Shown in pieces: positions 7,947 to 15,019 of a stretch of DNA of 24,761 nt (the stretch's first letter is position 1; the number at the start of each line of letters is the position of its first letter). The position numbers and the translations under genes were made by a program. The notes below the pieces were generated by a model. The model searched no databases, was not told the DNA's origin, and saw nothing but the letters and a program-made list of their open reading frames with translations. The DNA comes from a virus. The stretch spans positions 1 through 24,761 of the IMG/VR virus record IMGVR_UViG_3300050821_001216, one strand, 5' to 3'.

Positions 7947-9547
7947 AGCTGATCCTCTCCGTTTATAAACGCCTGGTATAGCTCCAGGATTGCGTTTTGC
8001 ATCGACCCTCTGTCGTCCACTACCCTGTAGATAGAAGCCTCCAGCGGATGTGCAAGCATGCGAAGCAAAAACATTGTGTTTTTCTGCGCCATCCCACTGA
8101 ACCGTTCAATCACTTGAGTGTACTCGTCATTGCTGTAGATGGGCGCGTAGAAAATTGTGGTGTCGGCTTCGGCGAAATCCAGGCCGTGAGCCATCACCTT
8201 GGGGTGACAGATCAGAGCCTTAATGTCAGGGTCCTCTTTGAACTGCTTGATGACCCCCGGCCGCTTGGCCGTCGTCACGTCTCCGTTCAAGATCAGTGTC
8301 TTGATCCCCGGCTGCGGGATGCCGTCGAGCTTCCAGGGCTTCGGCAGTTCCCCCGCGAGGAGGCGCACTATACCTTTAAACGGTGCAATGACAAGCACTT
8401 TCGCGTGAGCCTCTGCGATCAGTGATCTCAGTATGTCGACGCGCGGCTTGCATTCCATGTCCACATAACGACCAGTAGTGGGGTCCTTCACGCTGCCACA
8501 CAAGATCTGGCGTAGCTTGAGGATCTTGTCAGCTCCGTTAACTGCAGTGATCTCGACCTCGTTGGCGAACGTCCGCATCTGGGTCCGCATCTCCTTCAGC
8601 GCCTTGGTCTGCTCCGGTGTCAGTGTCGCATGCACGTCGCGTGGCCCGACCAGCGGCGGCAGGTTCCTCAAGACCTTGCGCTTCTCGAACCGGATCGCCG
8701 GCTGCATGATCTCGAACGCGCGCTCGATCGCCCCCTTCTTCGGGATATATTTGGTGTCAACCTTCTCGCAGACCTCGTCGCGGAACCTCGAGAAGCTTAG
8801 CGTCTGCGGCGTGATCAGGTTGGCCTGCGCCCACGCGTCCTGCGGCCCGTTCGGGCACGGCGTACCTGAGAGGAGCCACAGTTTCTTTTTCTTCTCCATG
8901 ACCCACGCCAGGAAGCGGTATTTATCGATCCCCGGGTTGCGGAAGAACGACGACTCGTCCACTACAACCAGGCCGATGTCCGGCCGGCGGCGCAGCGCCA
9001 GAGCCACCTTCTCAAGGTCGATCCCGTCGTGGTTCATGACGTAGAAGTCCACCATCCGGTTGAGGTTTTTGAGCCTGGCCTCCTGGTTCGCGCCGTGCAG
9101 TGTCGTGCAGGTGCGGTGCGGCAAGATCTTGAAGATGTCCTGCGACCACGTCGGCTTCATCGTGCTGACCGTGCTGAGGATCAGCGTGCGCTCAAGGAGG
9201 CCCTCCTGCATTAGGTAATCGGCCGCCCACAAGGTTGCGTAGGTTTTACCCGTCCGCGGCTCAGACAGGTTGAAGCACTTGTCGTGCAGCGTGCAGAACG
9301 AGGCCATCTCGACCTGGTGCTCCATCGGCTTGTGTCGCCCGGGCCAGTTATAGAACGCCGTGATCGGCGACGGCGCGGCGATGCCGAGGTTGCGCAGGAC
9401 CTTCGCCGACTCGAGCGTCCATCTGATCTGGATGTTGTGCCCGTCAGGCAGGGAAAGCATGCGGCTATGCTTCGGCAGAGCCTCACGCACGCCTATTGGG
9501 TCCCGGACCTTCAATATTAAGGACCGGGTTGGGGTATGCATATACAT
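7943..9547 (-). CDS. SNF2-like superfamily 2 DEAD/DEAH-box helicase
   Basis: A protein of 534 residues that would use ATP to remodel or unwind DNA. Motifs in order: PMEHQVEMASF (Q-like), SEPRTGKTYATL (Walker A, about 95-106), VVVDESS (motif II, about 194-200), WLLSGTPCPNGP (motif III, about 224-235), HPKVMAHGLDFAEADT (motif V), and QVIERFSGMAQKN (motif VI, where the last usual arginine of R..R is replaced by Met or Ala). This is the short SNF2-like helicase type common in phage replication modules. The ATG at 9547 has AGGGG about 9 bases upstream. The stop overlaps the next gene. Confidence 0.9.
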   Translation of the reverse strand: MYMHTPTRSLILKVRDPIGVREALPKHSRMLSLPDGHNIQIRWTLESAKVLRNLGIAAPSPITAFYNWPGRHKPMEHQVEMASFCTLHDKCFNLSEPRTGKTYATLWAADYLMQEGLLERTLILSTVSTMKPTWSQDIFKILPHRTCTTLHGANQEARLKNLNRMVDFYVMNHDGIDLEKVALALRRRPDIGLVVVDESSFFRNPGIDKYRFLAWVMEKKKKLWLLSGTPCPNGPQDAWAQANLITPQTLSFSRFRDEVCEKVDTKYIPKKGAIERAFEIMQPAIRFEKRKVLRNLPPLVGPRDVHATLTPEQTKALKEMRTQMRTFANEVEITAVNGADKILKLRQILCGSVKDPTTGRYVDMECKPRVDILRSLIAEAHAKVLVIAPFKGIVRLLAGELPKPWKLDGIPQPGIKTLILNGDVTTAKRPGVIKQFKEDPDIKALICHPKVMAHGLDFAEADTTIFYAPIYSNDEYTQVIERFSGMAQKNTMFLLRMLAHPLEASIYRVVDDRGSMQNAILELYQAFINGEDQL

Positions 9548-9558
9548 GTCTGATACCC

Positions 9559-9960
9559 CTAGATCTCCTGCTGCATCTCACGGATGCAGTTGATCATCTG
9601 CGCGCCATGCTCCTCGGGGACCGGCTCTTTCTTCTGCTGCGCCTGGGTGGCGATCTCGAAGCTGGTGAGGAACGCGTCGAGATGCTTCACCCTGCTCTCG
9701 TTGACCACGAAGGCGAAGTGGCCTGCCTGCTGCATCTTCTGCAGGAAGGCGATCTGGTTGGCAGTCGGCTTCTCGGTGCCGCGCTTGGTCTCGATCGCCA
9801 TGAACAGACGGTTCTTGACGGCGTGGAAGTCACTAATCCCCACCTTGCTATACATGTTGGATGGAGGCATCCAGTACCACCAGTCGTGCTTGTCGAGCAC
9901 CTTCTTGACGTCATCCTTGACGTCGGCCTCGAGGTTCTTTTTCTTCGGCATCGGGCTCAT
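9559..9960 (-). CDS. VRR-NUC domain endonuclease
   Basis: A protein of 133 residues. A standard VRR-NUC fold of the PD-(D/E)XK superfamily is visible: an N-terminal helix (EADVKDDVKKVLDKHDWWYW), KVGISDFHAV with the first metal Asp, FMAIETKRG giving the E-x-K pair, then PTANQIAFLQKMQQAGHFAF. VRR-NUC proteins cleave branched or structured DNA, and phage members stand alone like this one. The ATG at 9960 is chosen over a longer frame because AAGGAGAAG lies just upstream and it overlaps the previous stop as ATGA. A short C-terminal extension is charged. Confidence 0.88.
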   Translation of the reverse strand: MSPMPKKKNLEADVKDDVKKVLDKHDWWYWMPPSNMYSKVGISDFHAVKNRLFMAIETKRGTEKPTANQIAFLQKMQQAGHFAFVVNESRVKHLDAFLTSFEIATQAQQKKEPVPEEHGAQMINCIREMQQEI

Positions 9961-10133
9961 CGATACTTCTCCTTGAATACTTCCCACCAGCTGCCCGTCT
10001 GCTGGGCCTTGGCCAAGTTCAGGCGTAGACAAAATCTATAGGCCTCGCCGTCAAAGCCGTAGCTGTTCTGCCACGTCCACCGTCCACGAATGAAGGCGAT
10101 GCGGGTTTTAGGTATCTGACACTGGCAGCACAT
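9957..10133 (-). CDS. Small Cys-containing protein between two nuclease genes
   Basis: A 58-residue protein starting MCCQCQIPKTRIAFIRGRW. The N-terminal CCQC plus Cys35 could bind metal, but the pattern is not a classical zinc ribbon. The ATG shares a base with the upstream TGA (TGATG) and the stop overlaps the VRR-NUC start. An accessory role with the flanking nucleases is inferred only from position. Confidence 0.65.
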   Translation of the reverse strand: MCCQCQIPKTRIAFIRGRWTWQNSYGFDGEAYRFCLRLNLAKAQQTGSWWEVFKEKYR

Positions 10134-10834
10134 CACCACTTCTTCTCCCTCTTCTCTTCCCAGAACTGGCAGCTCTTCACAGGGCACCAGCCCTTGCACA
10201 GACCCGACTGCTTCATGGGCCACGTGTCAGTCTTGAAGCTGTGGACGTAAGCCTCGAGTTGCGGAGCGTACATGCCGGCGAGCGTATCCATCTCGTGCCG
10301 CCCCCAGACCTTCCTGGTCTTCGTCTGATCAACGGTCCAGTAGTATTGGGCATCGATCAGGTTGACCTCTAGGTAGTTGACGAACATCCAGATCGCCGAC
10401 TGAGCGAGCTGCACCCAGTCATCCTTCTTCTTGCCTGTCTTGTAGTCGACGATCTTGGCGCGCCTGTCCTTCTTGACGACGATCTGCCGGTCGATCACGC
10501 CGCGCCACCACACCGGCACCGTCTTGTCGAAGTAGTCACATGGCTGGAACTTCACACTGAGCGCCACCTTGCGCTCCGTCCCGTCGACGTCTGCGTCCTC
10601 ACCCTCGGCGTTCAGCTTGTCGAGGAACGGCGCGTGGATGCGCAGGTCTGGCGGTAGCTCGAACCCTGGCCGGCTGCCATGGTACTCGAACTGCTTGTGG
10701 ACGAACGTGCCCCACTCCTGCTCTTGGGTCTTCACCTCCGGCGGCAGATCCTTAAGCACGTACTTATGGTGGTACTGCTCAGGACAAGTGTCGTGACAGT
10801 TCAGCGCGCTGTGGGAGAAGGGCAAAGGGCGCAT
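10133..10834 (-). CDS. PD-(D/E)XK nuclease, RecB/Cas4-like
   Basis: A protein of 233 residues. Motifs of the RecB-like exonuclease family are clear: SHSALNCHDTCPEQYHHKY at the N-terminus, WGTFVHKQFE, WRGVIDRQIV with an acidic metal ligand, AKIVDYKTGKK with the D-x-K pair, and QLAQSAIW (QhxxY-like). Cysteines at the N-terminus (C13, C17) and near the C-terminus (LCKGWCPVKSC) could hold an Fe-S cluster, as in Cas4/AddB-type enzymes. It probably processes DNA ends during phage replication or recombination. The ATG overlaps the upstream stop as TGATG. Confidence 0.85.
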   Translation of the reverse strand: MRPLPFSHSALNCHDTCPEQYHHKYVLKDLPPEVKTQEQEWGTFVHKQFEYHGSRPGFELPPDLRIHAPFLDKLNAEGEDADVDGTERKVALSVKFQPCDYFDKTVPVWWRGVIDRQIVVKKDRRAKIVDYKTGKKKDDWVQLAQSAIWMFVNYLEVNLIDAQYYWTVDQTKTRKVWGRHEMDTLAGMYAPQLEAYVHSFKTDTWPMKQSGLCKGWCPVKSCQFWEEKREKKW

Positions 10835-11040
10835 CAGTTGTCCTTCAGCGCCCTATCCGCGATCTGATAGATCCCCAACAGAGCTTGGGCGAGACGCTCT
10901 CGGCTAGGGTAGTCGCTGTCCGGTGATGTCTTGAAGCGGTCGCTGAGCCGGTCCTTGGCGATCATGATCAGCGCGTTGCGCAGTCGTGAGTTCTCACTCT
11001 GCAGTGCGGCTATCAGTTCACTGTCGCGCATCTCGCTCAC
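10834..11040 (-). CDS. Small hypothetical helical protein
   Basis: A 68-residue protein from a GTG at 11040 that overlaps the exonuclease stop as GTGA; an ATG at 11031 is an alternative. The N-terminal SELIAALQSENSRLRNAL is a short leucine-rich coiled coil. No family recognised. The stop is shared with the nuclease start (TGATG). Confidence 0.6.
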   Translation of the reverse strand: MSEMRDSELIAALQSENSRLRNALIMIAKDRLSDRFKTSPDSDYPSRERLAQALLGIYQIADRALKDN

Positions 11041-11591
11041 TCCATGACCCAAGGGAGCCGGCGCTGCACGATCCTCTGCAACGTCAGGGCCTGTGCGATC
11101 GCATCGTCGAGCGCGTGGTGCTCAGTACCGTACTTACACGGCTTGACCGGCGGCTGGACGATGCTCTTGATCGTGCGGAAGCAGCGGTCGGCGCGGTAGC
11201 TCCATGGCCGGTCGATGCCCAGCGCCTGGTAGGCGTTGGAGAGGATCACGTTGTCGAACGTGGCCCCGTTGCCCCACACAGGCACAGTGTCATCGTTGCC
11301 GTACCACTCGCTGAAGCCCAGCAGCGCCTCGTCGAGGTCGACTTGGGGCGACACGCAAAGCCACCGATCGCGCGCCGGGAGCTGCTCTGGCTCCATCCAC
11401 CATTCGATGGTGGGGGCGTCTACCCGCAGCCCCGCCTTCATCGAGCTGGCCAGAGTGATGCCGGTGTAGAAGGAGTTGCTGACGTCAACCGACTTCTCGT
11501 TCGGGTCGAACTTGACGGCTCCAATTGAGACGACGGCGGCGTAGCTGTTGGTAGACATAGTCTCCAGATCGAGCATGATGTGGGTGGTCAC
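11037..11591 (-). CDS. DexA/RNase T-like 3'-5' exonuclease (DEDDh)
   Basis: A protein of 184 residues. The DEDDh active site is complete: D8 and E10 in HIMLDLETMS, D113 in VWGNGATFDN, and H158 plus D163 in EHHALDDA. The WGNGATFDN motif is typical of the phage 3'-5' exonuclease group that includes T4 DexA. It would degrade single-stranded DNA (possibly RNA) from the 3' end. It starts with GTG overlapping the previous stop (GTGA). It is separate from the exonuclease domain in the polymerase N-terminal gene. Confidence 0.88.
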   Translation of the reverse strand: MTTHIMLDLETMSTNSYAAVVSIGAVKFDPNEKSVDVSNSFYTGITLASSMKAGLRVDAPTIEWWMEPEQLPARDRWLCVSPQVDLDEALLGFSEWYGNDDTVPVWGNGATFDNVILSNAYQALGIDRPWSYRADRCFRTIKSIVQPPVKPCKYGTEHHALDDAIAQALTLQRIVQRRLPWVME

Positions 11592-11791
11592 TTGACGCTC
11601 CGCTTGAATGAGTTCTTCTGCTGGTGCGCCGTGCGCGCCTCGTGGTCAGGGCCGTTCTTCAGTCGCCAGTACTCGACGAAGCTCAAACTCTTGTTCGTCC
11701 ATCCGTCAGCCGTCATGCCGGCCCTGCTTCGCATGGTGTGGAACTCAGCAATAGCTTCCCTGCGGCGGTCGCCGCGCGTCATCAATGCCAC
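11588..11791 (-). CDS. Small hypothetical basic protein
   Basis: A 67-residue protein with a charged, helical sequence (RGDRRREAIAEFHTMRSRAG and a basic C-terminus). The GTG at 11791 is preferred because GAGGT lies 7 bases upstream; an ATG at 11782 and a TTG at 11830 are alternatives. No family recognised. It overlaps the exonuclease start as GTGA. Confidence 0.5.
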   Translation of the reverse strand: MALMTRGDRRREAIAEFHTMRSRAGMTADGWTNKSLSFVEYWRLKNGPDHEARTAHQQKNSFKRSVK

Positions 11792-11801
11792 GTTGATTAC
11801 C

Positions 11802-12029
11802 TCAGTGCTGTAGTTCTCGCATCCGTGCAAGAAGCACGTCGACCATCTCGCCCAGTGCCGTCAACTCATCGTTGCGCGGAAGGTCCGCGGAGTAGGTCAA
11901 TGTCATCGCTACGGTAGCGCCAGCCAGTACATGAACAGGGACATTGTCCGGGAATTCCTTCCTGATGACCTTGTTCAATTTTTCTGCCAACGAGATGTAT
12001 ATGCCGCCAGGTAACCTTTCCAGTATCAT
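11802..12029 (-). CDS. Hypothetical protein
   Basis: A 75-residue protein with AGGGA 4 bases before its ATG. It combines a helix (ISLAEKLNKVIRKEFP) with a hydrophobic strand-like stretch (VPVHVLAGATVAMTLTY) and a C-terminal Leu/Met-rich helix. No family recognised. Confidence 0.55.
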   Translation of the reverse strand: MILERLPGGIYISLAEKLNKVIRKEFPDNVPVHVLAGATVAMTLTYSADLPRNDELTALGEMVDVLLARMRELQH

Positions 12030-12036
12030 TTTGTCC

Positions 12037-12342
12037 CTACGTTTCTTTTGTAGTCTTAGGCCGGTTAACTATCATCGAGCCATCCGACCCTCTCGGAAAG
12101 CTTCGATTGTCATGCGGCGGCTCCGCACGCCAATTCTTGGGATCTCCACCTTTACCGCCCTGCCCCAGGGCTTTCTTATGATCCAGGTCCTGACCTGGCT
12201 TCACCATCCCCAACTTCAACGCCTTGCGTCGATCGCGCTCACGAATAGCGTTTTTGCTGTCGTGACCGCCCACTTCACCGCGCGCCTTACGGGTCTTGTC
12301 CTCTTCCTTCAGGTCACGGACATAGTTGGGGGAACTAGGCAT
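12037..12342 (-). CDS. HNH endonuclease-like protein
   Basis: A protein of 101 residues. The core QDLDHKKALGQGGKGGDPKN followed by W R and DNRSFPR matches the DH...GG...N..NRS pattern of small phage HNH proteins: Asp-His metal/catalytic pair, then Asn and the last motif. The N-terminal part is strongly basic. HNH enzymes nick or cut DNA and may act in packaging, recombination or as free-standing homing enzymes. The gene lies about 370 bp downstream of the second half of the split polymerase, so a past role in that rearrangement is possible but unproven. Start ATG lies 1 base after the previous stop. Confidence 0.72.
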   Translation of the reverse strand: MPSSPNYVRDLKEEDKTRKARGEVGGHDSKNAIRERDRRKALKLGMVKPGQDLDHKKALGQGGKGGDPKNWRAEPPHDNRSFPRGSDGSMIVNRPKTTKET

Positions 12343-12343
12343 C

Positions 12344-12550
12344 TTAGATCTCAATCATCCCTTCAAACCGGCCGACGACTCGCTCGTAGCCCAGCTCCTT
12401 GAAGCGCGGCGGGTCATAAGGCTCAGTGACCTTCCCCAGCCTGCCCTGCAGTGTAGCGAGTTTCGTCTCCGGATCATAGCCCACGATGCGATAAACGAGG
12501 CCGTTGCGGCGGCAGCGCAGGTGGACGATGTTGGCGTCAGTGTCGGTCAT
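12344..12550 (-). CDS. Small hypothetical beta-rich protein
   Basis: A 68-residue protein (NIVHLRCRRNGLVYRIVGYD then TKLATLQGRLGKV) suggesting a small beta-barrel-like fold. No family recognised. The ATG overlaps the previous stop as ATGA. Confidence 0.6.
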   Translation of the reverse strand: MTDTDANIVHLRCRRNGLVYRIVGYDPETKLATLQGRLGKVTEPYDPPRFKELGYERVVGRFEGMIEI

Positions 12551-12717
12551 GCTTCAGCCTCGTCGTCATCTTCCCCGGCCCACCCCATTGAGCGCAGCTC
12601 GCCCTCAACGATGCGTCTGCTCTCAATGAGATTTGCACCTTGACTTGAGCCGAAGCCCCACGCCTCGGCCAGATCAAGCAAGGTGTTCCAGGTGATGATC
12701 AAATTCTCTCTGGTCAC
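12547..12717 (-). CDS. Small acidic hypothetical protein
   Basis: A 56-residue protein beginning MTRENLIITWNTLLDLAEAW and ending in an acidic GEDDDEAEA tail. It starts at a GTG overlapping the polymerase stop (GTGA) and ends overlapping the next ATG (ATGA). The double overlap supports a real cistron. No family recognised. Confidence 0.6.
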   Translation of the reverse strand: MTRENLIITWNTLLDLAEAWGFGSSQGANLIESRRIVEGELRSMGWAGEDDDEAEA

Positions 12718-13577
12718 AACTTCACCTCTTTCAGCGCGCCCCAGGACTTACCCATCTTGCAATCCCAGTTCAGCGGGATCGGCGGGGTGAAGCCCCAGGC
12801 TTCAGTGTACGGCAGGTTGTCCAACAGGTGCTTACCCCTGACGCAGAACTCAGTGACGTGCCGGTCAGGCACCTCGCTATATATTCCATCATGCAGGTCA
12901 ATCAAGAGGCGAGCCCCGAACTCAGTGTATAAATTTCCCAAGGCTCGGATGGCCAGATATTTTTGCTCGCCTCCGGTGCCCTGGATCGTGTAGTTGATGG
13001 CCGTCGAGCCCATCTGCCAGCCGTACCGCTCCCAGTCCCCCACCACCTGAACTCGGCGGCCGGCGAGTGTCTCTGCATAGCCGCACTGCTTCACCTTATC
13101 GATCGCACTCTTCCAGTACCGCGGCACTCCAGGGTAGGACCGCATGTAGACGAACCGGGTGTGTTCAGCCTGCGGGAGAGTCATCAATATGCCTCGGTCG
13201 ACACGTGTGCGCGTCATGAAGGTCTTGGCGCTCGTGCGGTACTGAAGGGACAGGTTGGCCACCTTCCCCGCCATCCTGATACGCTTGGCGTCTGCGTTGC
13301 CTTCAGCCGCCTGGCGGATCAGCTCCCTGTATTCGAACATGGTGTCGATCCTCGAGCCCATGAAGCTGTGCGGATCTTCGCCTGGCTTGCACAGCTCCAG
13401 CATAGTGTGATCCCCGCTGGCCACGGCCATCCAGCGAAACTCCTGCCCAGCCGCGTCAAATTCAACGATGCTGTAGTCAGGCCTCGAGATCACGAGGCTG
13501 CGGTACTCGGGCCCGCTCTTCATTTGGTGAAGAGCGAAGCCGGTCTGGAAGTCAGTGGTCTTACGAGCGGTGGCCAT
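12714..13577 (-). CDS. DNA polymerase family A, C-terminal palm/fingers half of a split polymerase
   Basis: A protein of 287 residues carrying the catalytic palm and fingers. Motif A is PDYSIVEFDAAGQEFRWMA (D34 equals the first catalytic Asp; E39 the following Glu). Motif B is RMAGKVANLSLQYR, with R101, K105 and Y113 at the expected spacing and Leu109 at the place of E. coli Phe762. Motif C is IDLHDGIYSEV, with the second catalytic Asp at 230 and Gly in place of the usual Glu. It lacks the exonuclease and thumb, which are encoded by the gene starting at 14870 in the same frame. A GCGTAATGG junction places its ATG on the stop of the small inserted gene. The two polymerase parts probably assemble; that is inferred. 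Confidence 0.9.
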   Translation of the reverse strand: MATARKTTDFQTGFALHQMKSGPEYRSLVISRPDYSIVEFDAAGQEFRWMAVASGDHTMLELCKPGEDPHSFMGSRIDTMFEYRELIRQAAEGNADAKRIRMAGKVANLSLQYRTSAKTFMTRTRVDRGILMTLPQAEHTRFVYMRSYPGVPRYWKSAIDKVKQCGYAETLAGRRVQVVGDWERYGWQMGSTAINYTIQGTGGEQKYLAIRALGNLYTEFGARLLIDLHDGIYSEVPDRHVTEFCVRGKHLLDNLPYTEAWGFTPPIPLNWDCKMGKSWGALKEVKL

Positions 13578-13783
13578 TACGCGAGATCATGTTTCTCAGC
13601 GAGCCAGTCGGGGACCGTGACTCGTATTATTTGGTTCCTACGGTATTCTTTCTCGGGGAAATCTATTTGTGATTTCGGCAGCCAGAATAAAGAAGCATCG
13701 CCATCAGTTCTAACTGCAAGTCCCTTATCCGTCTCCGACACATACATAAGGTCGTAGTCCGCCACATTAGATTTATTACTCAT
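13577..13783 (-). CDS. Small gene inserted between the two DNA polymerase halves
   Basis: A 68-residue protein, MSNKSNVADYDLMYVSETDK at the N-terminus, then SLFWLPKSQIDF and VTVPDWLAEKHDLA. Similar small proteins with a WLPKSQI plus VPxWLAEKKGL pattern occur as stand-alone phage genes to my recollection, but function is not known to me. The ATG at 13783 (TTG at 13786 also possible) has AGAGGA about 9 bases upstream, inside the end of the upstream half. Its stop overlaps the downstream start (TAATG). Base composition is clearly richer in A+T than the polymerase sequence on both sides, suggesting recent transfer. It is in a different frame from both halves. Confidence 0.75.
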   Translation of the reverse strand: MSNKSNVADYDLMYVSETDKGLAVRTDGDASLFWLPKSQIDFPEKEYRRNQIIRVTVPDWLAEKHDLA

Positions 13784-14870
13784 CAACCTGGTTCCTCTTC
13801 GTCTGCTTTGAACTGTAGGTCATGCGCCCGGTGTATGTGCCGAACACGATGGCCTCCGGGTAGGCGCGGCCGGTGCCGTTGTAGCGGGCCGCGATCATCG
13901 GCTTCTCGCAAAACTTCACGACGTTGTTGAGCGCCTCGCGGTACTCGCGCAGTTCCCGCGCGCGCGGGTCCTTGAACGCTAGTTCGAACAGGGTCTCCTT
14001 GTCGGTCGAGCGGGTCTGCGTGCCCTTCTTGTTGGGCGGGTTCATCTTGTGGACCGGCAGTCCCCAGTCGTCGAACAGCAGCTTCTCCATCTGCTGCGGC
14101 GAGCGGACGATCTTCTCGGTGACGCCGTACGGCGCGAGGCTCGCCAACCTGGCCGCGGCGATCTCCGCCTGCCGGATGGCCACGTCCTGGGCCAGGATCG
14201 TATCGATCAGGAGGCCCTCCACGTTGGCCTCGGCCACGTGCGGGAGGCAGTCGGCCTCGATCATAGCTGCCTGCCGCTGGCGAGGCTCCAGCTTCTTCCA
14301 GAGGGCCTTGCAGCCCATCAGGGTGAACGCACAGTCTTTGATGTTGTACTCGTGCAGCCTGGCGCGCACCGCTGGGTCGGGATCGTGGAAGTCGATCTCA
14401 GCCTCATAGCCCGCGTGCATCGGCAGGAACTGCTTGACGAAGGCCTTGAGCCCATAGGACCGCCGCGGGCCGTCATCGTACTCGGGCTCGATCTCAAGAT
14501 GCCGCCACAGCAGCATCCCGTCGCCCCACTTGATCTCACGCACCAGCTGGGGGTTGATGCCGTAGGCGAGGATCACCGAGATGTCGAACTTAACGTTCCA
14601 GCCCCACAGCCGGCGCTTGCCAGCGTGAGCCCACTCGAGCATCGCCTCGATCAAATTTCTCGTGAGGTCTTGATCCGGCCGCTCGAGCGGGTAAAGTAAG
14701 CCGCCGCCGTGCATGAGCTTGCCGGCATCTGGCCACAACCAGACCAAGGAGGTACCCCAGGCTCCCCCCTGGGGTATTCTCCAAGGTTGCAGCGCGTGTT
14801 CCGGCTTAGTCCCACTCGTTTCGAAGTCGAACGACGCAACATGTGCGTCGTCCCAGTCCCAATGAGGCAT
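13776..14870 (-). CDS. DNA polymerase family A, N-terminal exonuclease/thumb half of a split polymerase
   Basis: A protein of 364 residues. The 3'-5' proofreading exonuclease is intact: D15 and E17 in ASFDFETSG (Exo I), GWNVKFDISVI (Exo II) and YNIKDC (Exo III). The middle carries thumb-like sequence, ending in TGRMTYSSKQ, the conserved block that in uninterrupted polymerases directly precedes palm motif A. After SSKQ the protein runs for only TKRNQVDE and stops. The continuation (KTTDFQTGFALHQMKSG) is found at the start of the gene at 13577, in the same frame. Nothing conserved appears lost. The ATG at 14870 follows a 198-bp leader full of hairpins. Confidence 0.9.
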   Translation of the reverse strand: MPHWDWDDAHVASFDFETSGTKPEHALQPWRIPQGGAWGTSLVWLWPDAGKLMHGGGLLYPLERPDQDLTRNLIEAMLEWAHAGKRRLWGWNVKFDISVILAYGINPQLVREIKWGDGMLLWRHLEIEPEYDDGPRRSYGLKAFVKQFLPMHAGYEAEIDFHDPDPAVRARLHEYNIKDCAFTLMGCKALWKKLEPRQRQAAMIEADCLPHVAEANVEGLLIDTILAQDVAIRQAEIAAARLASLAPYGVTEKIVRSPQQMEKLLFDDWGLPVHKMNPPNKKGTQTRSTDKETLFELAFKDPRARELREYREALNNVVKFCEKPMIAARYNGTGRAYPEAIVFGTYTGRMTYSSKQTKRNQVDE

Positions 14871-14885
14871 CCCTACCCCTTAATT

Positions 14886-15019
14886 CCGCTTATGCGGTTG
14901 TTTCTGTCTGGGTATTTCTACCCAGACGCGTGACCTGTAAATCGGACTTAAGTCCTAACCGAGGTCTTAGGTATTTCTACCTATGGTACGCTTCCGTACA
15001 TATAGGCGAGTCAAACTCG
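14886..15019 (-). promoter_or_regulatory. Array of six hairpins/palindromes in the polymerase leader
   Basis: In order on the plus strand: CCGC-TTAT-GCGG (14886-14897); GTCTGGGTA-TTTC-TACCCAGAC (14906-14927, 9 bp); the palindrome GGACTTAAGTCC (14944-14955), itself enclosed by GACCT/AGGTC (14932-14966); TAGGTA-TTTC-TACCTA (14968-14983); GTACG-CTTC-CGTAC (14986-14999); and CGAGT-CAA-ACTCG (15007-15019). Read on the transcribed minus strand, two loops are GAAA, a GNRA-type tetraloop, which favours an RNA role. A structured leader, processing region or replication origin are all possible. Confidence 0.6.

Noticed and set aside
13577-13800. Self-splicing intron in the polymerase gene
   Set aside because: Almost the whole insert is a well-formed gene with its own RBS and coupled ends, leaving no space for a group I or II core; only RNA data could fully exclude it.
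14049-14699. Long plus-strand open frame opposite the polymerase N-terminal gene
   Set aside because: The minus strand carries complete exonuclease motifs; the plus frame has no recognisable domain or RBS.
12714-14870. Programmed frameshift or sequencing error splitting the polymerase
   Set aside because: Both halves are in the same frame but are separated by about 200 bases of unrelated coding sequence with several stops, which a frameshift or single error cannot explain.
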